A DNA stretch of 5,789 nt from Pirellulales bacterium (GTDB lineage Bacteria; Planctomycetota; Planctomycetia; Pirellulales; JAICIG01). Under the pieces are notes generated by a model. The model saw only the letters and a program-made list of their open reading frames with translations. It had not been told where the DNA came from and did no database searches. Position numbers and translations under genes: made by a program. This document shows, piece by piece, positions 1 through 3,164 of the stretch (the first letter of the stretch is position 1; each line of letters starts with the position of its first letter). The stretch is taken from NCBI GenBank assembly GCA_025924495.1, contig JAICIG010000473.1:1-5789 (forward strand), given 5' to 3'.

Positions 1-231
1 CGCCGCGAAGAAATGCCGCCGACCGCTCCAGGCCTGCGGATGCTCGCCTTGCACGAGCCGTACGAACGCTTCGTGCACCAGGGCCGTGGCCTGCAGCGTC
101 TGGCCGGGTCGTTCGCGCGCCAGTTGCAATGCTGCAACTCGGCGAAGTTCGTCGTAGACCAGTTGCAGCAATTCTTCGCTGGCTTTCGAATCGCCCACCA
201 TCTCCGATAAGATGCGCGTAATGTCGTTCAT
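1..231 (-). CDS. ECF-family RNA polymerase sigma factor, N-terminal 77 codons (runs off the left edge)
   Basis: The minus strand is open from an ATG at 231 to the window edge and gives 77 residues beginning MNDITRILSEMVGDSKASEE. The string LLQLVYDELRRVAALQLA followed by RPGQTLQATALVHEAFVRLV, then the HFFAA at the edge, matches the region 2 start of the planctomycete-expanded ECF sigma group (Sigma70_ECF, PF07638; TIGR02999 type), as I remember it. Such proteins are usually about 185-200 residues, so well over half, including the promoter -35-binding region 4, lies outside. The start is well fixed: the same frame has a TGA 12 bases upstream and no other start in between. No clear Shine-Dalgarno precedes it. 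It would direct RNA polymerase to a dedicated promoter set; in planctomycetes these genes often sit next to a Ser/Thr kinase, which cannot be checked here. It is divergent from the VOC gene. Confidence 0.93.
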   Translation of the reverse strand, partial: MNDITRILSEMVGDSKASEELLQLVYDELRRVAALQLARERPGQTLQATALVHEAFVRLVQGEHPQAWSGRRHFFAA

Positions 232-378
232 AAGAACACGTCAACGGGATTCATGCGTCTCTTCCAGAGTAGCCGTCGGCAGAGCGGACTGCCATCGCGG
301 CGGCGGAATCAGCAAGCTCGAACAGGATGACTTGGACGGGCCAATGACCAGGCCAAAAGGCTCGCTACGGAATTGGTT

Positions 379-406
379 TTTGCACGTGCAGGGCGTCCTG
401 TATACT
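379..406 (+). promoter_or_regulatory. Candidate sigma70-type promoter for the VOC gene
   Basis: TATACT at 401-406 is a good -10 match. TTTGCA at 379-384 is a partial -35 match (4 of 6), with a 16-base spacer. Transcription would begin near 412-415 and leave a leader of about 42-45 bases before the ATG at 457. This is a match by eye to the enteric consensus, and planctomycete promoter rules are less well known. Confidence 0.35.
381..390. promoter_or_regulatory. Perfect 10-bp palindrome TGCACGTGCA, possible operator
   Basis: TGCACGTGCA equals its own reverse complement. It overlaps the candidate -35 element and runs into the spacer of the proposed VOC promoter, a position where a dimeric repressor would block polymerase. 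A binding role is inference; a single short palindrome can occur by chance. Confidence 0.25.
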
Positions 407-456
407 TTGCGGCAATATTACATTTACCCGTGCGACATCCAGATGGCAGCCAACCG

Positions 457-846
457 ATGAAACTCACCACCTTTCTGATGTTCGAAGGCGCCGCGGAACA
501 GGCGATGAACTTCTACATTTCGTTGTTCGATCGTTCGAAGATTGTTTCCATCAAGCGTTATGGCCCGAACGAACCGGGCAAAGAGGGAACGGTTCAGCAC
601 GCGATCTTCGAGTTGGACGGGCAGCAGCTAATGTGCATCGACAGCCCGACGCCGCATGCGTTCACGTTTACGCCCGCCATGTCGCTGTTCGTCACCTGCG
701 CCGATGAGGCCGAGATCGATCGGCTCGCCGCCGCCTTGGCCGAAGGCGGGCAAGCGCTGATGCCGCTGGGCAGTTACGGCTTCAGCCAGAAATTCGCCTG
801 GCTGCAAGACCGCTTCGGCGTTTCGTGGCAGTTGAACCTTCCATGA
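457..846 (+). CDS. VOC-fold protein, PhnB-like (3-dmu-9_3-mt family)
   Basis: A 129-residue protein of the vicinal oxygen chelate superfamily. The start MKLTTFLMFEGAAEQAMNFY, then SLF, RYG (34-36), a FELDGQ strand (51-56), FTPAMSLFV (71-79) and the end FAWLQDRFGVSWQLNLP are the hallmarks of the PhnB-like group (Pfam PF06983), and the length is normal for a single domain. Members are cytosolic, often dimeric; despite the old demethylubiquinone methyltransferase label, most have no proven reaction, so no substrate is assigned. The ATG at 457 is chosen because the family alignment begins at MKLTTFLMF. A longer in-frame start at 373 would add 28 residues unlike the family and would run through the candidate promoter. 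No strong ribosome binding site precedes 457. The gene stands alone. Confidence 0.9.
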   Translation: MKLTTFLMFEGAAEQAMNFYISLFDRSKIVSIKRYGPNEPGKEGTVQHAIFELDGQQLMCIDSPTPHAFTFTPAMSLFVTCADEAEIDRLAAALAEGGQALMPLGSYGFSQKFAWLQDRFGVSWQLNLP

Positions 847-1036
847 TCGCAGAGCGAAGTGCGGCGAACGCCTACCAACGTCCGACTTATGGCCGCATGA
901 GCACTAGCCGCGTTCTAGAGCTTGTTCACTTCCAAACAGCAAGCATTCGCCATCCGCGCAGCGCTGGAATGCAGCAGAAGCGTCGCCGAGGCAATCGAAA
1001 CAAAAGACGTGCGCCGCTTGGAGCGATCGGAAAAGA
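847..1036. other. Spacer between the VOC gene and the 316-residue gene
   Basis: This 190-bp stretch holds no clear gene, promoter or terminator. The only structure is the doubtful ORF starting at 922, whose codon choice looks more protein-like than chance would suggest. The frame of the downstream gene is open back to about 908 but has no ATG, GTG or TTG before 1037, which supports that start. Confidence 0.5.
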
Positions 1037-1062
1037 ATGCCCTTTACACTGATACCGATTAG
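922..1062 (+). pseudogene. Doubtful 46-codon ORF or gene remnant, no recognised family
   Basis: From a TTG at 922 the frame reads 46 codons to a TAG at 1060-1062, after an in-frame TAG at 916-918. The product is helix-like and charged, with pieces such as SKQQAFAIRAALE, SRSVAEAIET and KDVRRLERSEKNAL, resembling a natural amphipathic helical segment. It overlaps the start of the next gene by 26 bases in a different frame. There is no ATG and no clear ribosome binding site. It could be the tail of a decayed gene, a leader peptide coupled to the gene at 1037, or chance. Confidence 0.22.
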
Positions 1063-1987
1063 TATTACCCCGAACGGCAACGAAGTGTTTGTGCGTGGCC
1101 GCCTTATGAGCGGCGCCTACTTCGGTCCCGAGGTTGTCATGCTACGCTCTGCAGATGGGAGCGAGCACGCGACGCACATTCGCTCTCACGGGACGGAGAA
1201 CCCGGAAGACTGGCCGGTATTACCGGAACATTCCAGCACTATCCTCATTCTCCGCATTCCCGCGCCTCCCGACGGATTCGAACCAGTGCTAGTGACAGGC
1301 CTGGGTTGCGTTCAGCCAGCCAAACAGCGCGTCGATATTTCTCGCTCCCTCGATGAGCCAGCTTTCTGGGCCATGCAGATGGCGCTGCATTTTGACTCCG
1401 ACGTCGATGATCCGGCGCTTGAGTATCTGGGGGTTGAACGCGATGCGGCGAACGAGTGGTACGAGTTGAACGTTAATCGTCCGCAGTTGGATGGCGCGTG
1501 GCCGTATCTGCGCATTTCGCTGTCCGATTCCAAATACATCGAGCTCGAGCTAGCGGCAGGCGTGGAGTGCCAAGACCGCATTTGGATAGGCGATCTCTCG
1601 GAATCGGAGCGAGTCCTGCTTGGCTACCACAGTGGTCACTTCTCGTTACCCGCATTACGTTTGTCGGAGGCCGATTGGTTGTCGGCCGAGACGGATGGCT
1701 CTCCAGTCTCATTACTTTGGCTCTTCGCTTGCTACCTGGAATCCGGCTCCTATCCGGTCTCGCTCGCGAGCGAACTTCTCTCCCAAATTCCAGGAATCAG
1801 GCCCGGCAAGGCGCGGCCGATGGCAGAGCTTCTTCTGGAGCGATTGGCAATTGAAAACTTCCGCTGGTCGCTTGATCCGGCGCTCGGGTGGATCAACGCC
1901 TGGCCTTATAGCCAGCGTAATCCCCACAGCCGCCTGAGCATTCTCTCCGCTGCTGACTTCGCATATATCAGGGAGTTTTTCCCATGA
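1037..1987 (+). CDS. Hypothetical 316-residue protein, family not recognised
   Basis: I do not recognise this protein. It has no signal peptide or membrane segment, so it is probably cytosolic, and it looks acidic. Three blocks can be seen. Residues 1-95 are beta-rich, with VRGRLMSGAYFGPEVVML and a closing VLVTGLG; the spacing loosely recalls the translation-factor beta-barrel (EF-Tu domain 2-like), but this is weak. Residues about 110-215 contain MALHFDSDVDDPALEYLGV and IWIGDLSESERVLLGYH and look like a mixed alpha/beta domain. Residues about 225-316 are mainly helical (LLWLFACYLESG, then ARPMAELLLERLAIENFRW) and end in FAYIREFFP. Small proteins of this make-up include contact-toxin immunity proteins, but no toxin gene is visible. 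The ATG at 1037 is the first start in its open frame; GGAG at 1020-1023 is a poor ribosome site (13-base spacing). The last four bases overlap the ATG of a small ORF. Confidence 0.8.
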   Translation: MPFTLIPISITPNGNEVFVRGRLMSGAYFGPEVVMLRSADGSEHATHIRSHGTENPEDWPVLPEHSSTILILRIPAPPDGFEPVLVTGLGCVQPAKQRVDISRSLDEPAFWAMQMALHFDSDVDDPALEYLGVERDAANEWYELNVNRPQLDGAWPYLRISLSDSKYIELELAAGVECQDRIWIGDLSESERVLLGYHSGHFSLPALRLSEADWLSAETDGSPVSLLWLFACYLESGSYPVSLASELLSQIPGIRPGKARPMAELLLERLAIENFRWSLDPALGWINAWPYSQRNPHSRLSILSAADFAYIREFFP

Positions 1988-2115
1988 AAGCGCCTGCAAG
2001 AAGAGCGTCTCGGGCCAGGTTTTCACTTTCGAATTGGATTTCATTTTGTTTTAATCTGCTCACCTCAACCAAATGCAACGCCGGCGGCTCCCGCGCCGAT
2101 CGAACCAAACGCTGA
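1984..2115 (+). CDS. Possible small ORF of 43 codons, coupled by ATGA overlap (doubtful)
   Basis: The ATG at 1984 overlaps the stop of the 316-residue gene as ATGA, and the frame runs to a TGA at 2113-2115. The product starts with an arginine-rich stretch (MKAPARRASRARFS), then a moderately hydrophobic piece (NWISFCFNLL), then polar residues; this loosely resembles a signal sequence but has no cleavage or lipobox motif. The end overlaps the Shine-Dalgarno of the next gene. A competing frame in the same spacer has a more protein-like 3' half, so this may be a frameshifted remnant rather than an intact gene. Confidence 0.2.
   Translation: MKAPARRASRARFSLSNWISFCFNLLTSTKCNAGGSRADRTKR
2047..2055 (+). 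promoter_or_regulatory. Candidate extended -10 promoter for the DUF1080 gene
   Basis: TG, one base, then TTTAAT (TG at 2047-2048, hexamer 2050-2055) forms an extended -10 element inside an unusually A/T-rich patch (about 2021-2056) in an otherwise GC-rich region. No good -35 is present, which extended -10 promoters tolerate. The leader would be about 65 bases. Read by eye only. Confidence 0.3.
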
Positions 2116-2119
2116 GGAG
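2114..2119 (+). promoter_or_regulatory. Shine-Dalgarno GAGGAG deciding the DUF1080 start
   Basis: GAGGAG lies 9 bases before the ATG at 2129 and is the clearest ribosome binding site in the window. It favours 2129 over the in-frame ATGs at 2144 and 2147, which would also shorten the signal peptide. Confidence 0.75.
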
Positions 2120-2128
2120 TATTGAGAC

Positions 2129-2827
2129 ATGTTTCGCGTGGAAATGATGATCGTGGCTTTTCTGTCGGTTTTTGCTTTCGCGCAGAGCGATGAGCCGGCG
2201 CCGAACGGCTCTTCCGCGACCTTATCGCAACAAGAAAGGGACGAAGGCTTCGTCAGCCTGTTCGATGGCCGCAACCTCGATGGCTGGCAGGGCGCGACCG
2301 ACGTCTATGCGGCGGAAGACGGGAAACTGGTCTGCAAAAAGCATGGCAAGAATGAAGATGATGCGACCAACGCCAATTTGTTCACCGCCAAACAATACGC
2401 CGACTTCATTTTCCGCTTCGAGTTCAAGCTCGAGCCGGGCGGCAACAACGGCGTGGCGGTTCGCGCCCCGCTTGCAGGGAGCATCGCAAAGGATGGCATG
2501 GAGATTCAAATCCTCGACGACACCGCCGATCGGTATAAGAACCTGGCGCCGCATCAATACCACGGTTCGATCTATCTACTAGCGCCGGCCGAACGGGGAC
2601 GCTTGAAGCCGGTCGGCCAGTGGAACCAGGAAGAGATTCGCTTGCAGGGCCGCCGCGCCAAGATCACGCTCAACGGCGCGGTGATCGTCGACGTCGATCT
2701 CGATAACTTGCAATACAAAAAGTATCTCGACCAAAACACCGGCCGCAACCGAGCGAAGGGCTATCTTGGTTTCCTCGGCCACGGCAGCCGGGTTGAGTTC
2801 CGCAATATCCGGATCAAAGAGCTGTAA
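2129..2827 (+). CDS. Exported DUF1080 protein (3-keto-disaccharide hydrolase domain)
   Basis: A 232-residue protein with one PF06439 domain (formerly DUF1080, now named 3-keto-disaccharide hydrolase), a concanavalin-like beta sandwich greatly expanded in planctomycetes. Residues 1-18 form a signal peptide with a hydrophobic core (MMIVAFLSVFAFA) and an AFA cleavage motif at 16-18, so it should act in the periplasm or outside. The family start GFVSLFDGRNLDGWQG is at 40-55, the FRFEFKLEPGGNNGVAVR strand at 95-112, DGMEIQILDD at 122-131, the YHGSIY segment at 144-149, a LNGAVIVDVDLD strand at 181-192, and GYLGFLGHGSRVEFRNIRIKEL closes the fold at 211-232. Length and ending are those of a complete single-domain member. 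Family members cleave oxidised glycosides, but many are uncharacterised, so the substrate here is open. No oxidoreductase partner is in view. The gene is convergent with the giant repeat protein, 55 bp apart. Confidence 0.92.
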   Translation: MFRVEMMIVAFLSVFAFAQSDEPAPNGSSATLSQQERDEGFVSLFDGRNLDGWQGATDVYAAEDGKLVCKKHGKNEDDATNANLFTAKQYADFIFRFEFKLEPGGNNGVAVRAPLAGSIAKDGMEIQILDDTADRYKNLAPHQYHGSIYLLAPAERGRLKPVGQWNQEEIRLQGRRAKITLNGAVIVDVDLDNLQYKKYLDQNTGRNRAKGYLGFLGHGSRVEFRNIRIKEL

Positions 2828-2882
2828 ATCGCCGAATCTCTCTGGCCCGACTTTGGCGCAGGCCGGCGGCGCTTTCCAGCGA
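2828..2882. other. Convergent gap between the DUF1080 gene and the giant repeat protein
   Basis: This 55-bp gap should end transcription from both sides. A possible stem, CTGGCC at 2842-2847 with GGCCGG at 2861-2866 and a 13-base loop, has no T-run, so no intrinsic terminator is called. The 10-mer TAAATCGCCG occurs at 2825-2834 and again at 2884-2893, so the two gene ends share a short direct repeat. Confidence 0.5.
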
Positions 2883-3164
2883 TTAAATCGCCGTAACGGT
2901 CTCATTGCTCTTTTTGCGGGAGATCACGTCCGCGAAAGAACCCGAGGCGCGATAGAAGTACCAGTCCTGTCCGCCGCCGCCGTAAAGTTGATCGACCGCG
3001 GCGTCGTCATGCACGGTGCTGGCGTTCAACAAGTAGGAACCGTTAAGTCCTCCGGAAGCAGCGCCGGTGAGCTGGTTGATACGAGTTTGGTAGCTGAGAT
3101 CGGTGCGGGCCCATTCGGCCATGATGGCGTTCAAGGCCGCGAGATTACCGTCGTCGTCGGTTGT
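2883..3164 (-). other. C-terminal tail block of the giant protein, possible export or anchoring signal
   Basis: The last 93 codons are not RTX repeats. They contain AALNAIMAEWARTDLSYQTR, GGLNGSYLLNASTVHDDAA and GGGGQDWYFYRASG, and end in a short basic piece, ISRKKSNETVTAI. The arrangement resembles a C-terminal module that I remember at the end of many otherwise unrelated planctomycete giant proteins. A shared end on varied proteins would suit a secretion or cell-attachment signal, but this is inference. Confidence 0.6.

Larger units (their letters stand above)
232..456. other. Divergent intergenic region between the sigma factor and VOC genes
   Basis: This 225-bp stretch has no convincing gene; the open frame across it on the plus strand is low in coding character. 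It must hold the promoters of two divergent genes. The plus-strand candidate lies at 379-406. A short inverted repeat, GGCAG at 278-282 and CTGCC at 289-293 with a 6-base loop, is too weak to call. No clear promoter for the minus-strand sigma factor was found by eye. Confidence 0.6.

Noticed and set aside
373..456. A longer start for the VOC protein at 373
   Set aside because: The added 28 residues do not resemble the family and would be encoded across the candidate promoter; the family alignment begins at the ATG at 457.
1712..2044. A 110-codon minus-strand open frame under the 316-residue gene end
   Set aside because: It is antisense to a clear gene, has no family likeness and no ribosome binding site.
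2842..2866. A hairpin as intrinsic terminator between the convergent genes
   Set aside because: A 6-bp stem with a 13-base loop, one G-U pair and no T-run is too weak in GC-rich DNA.
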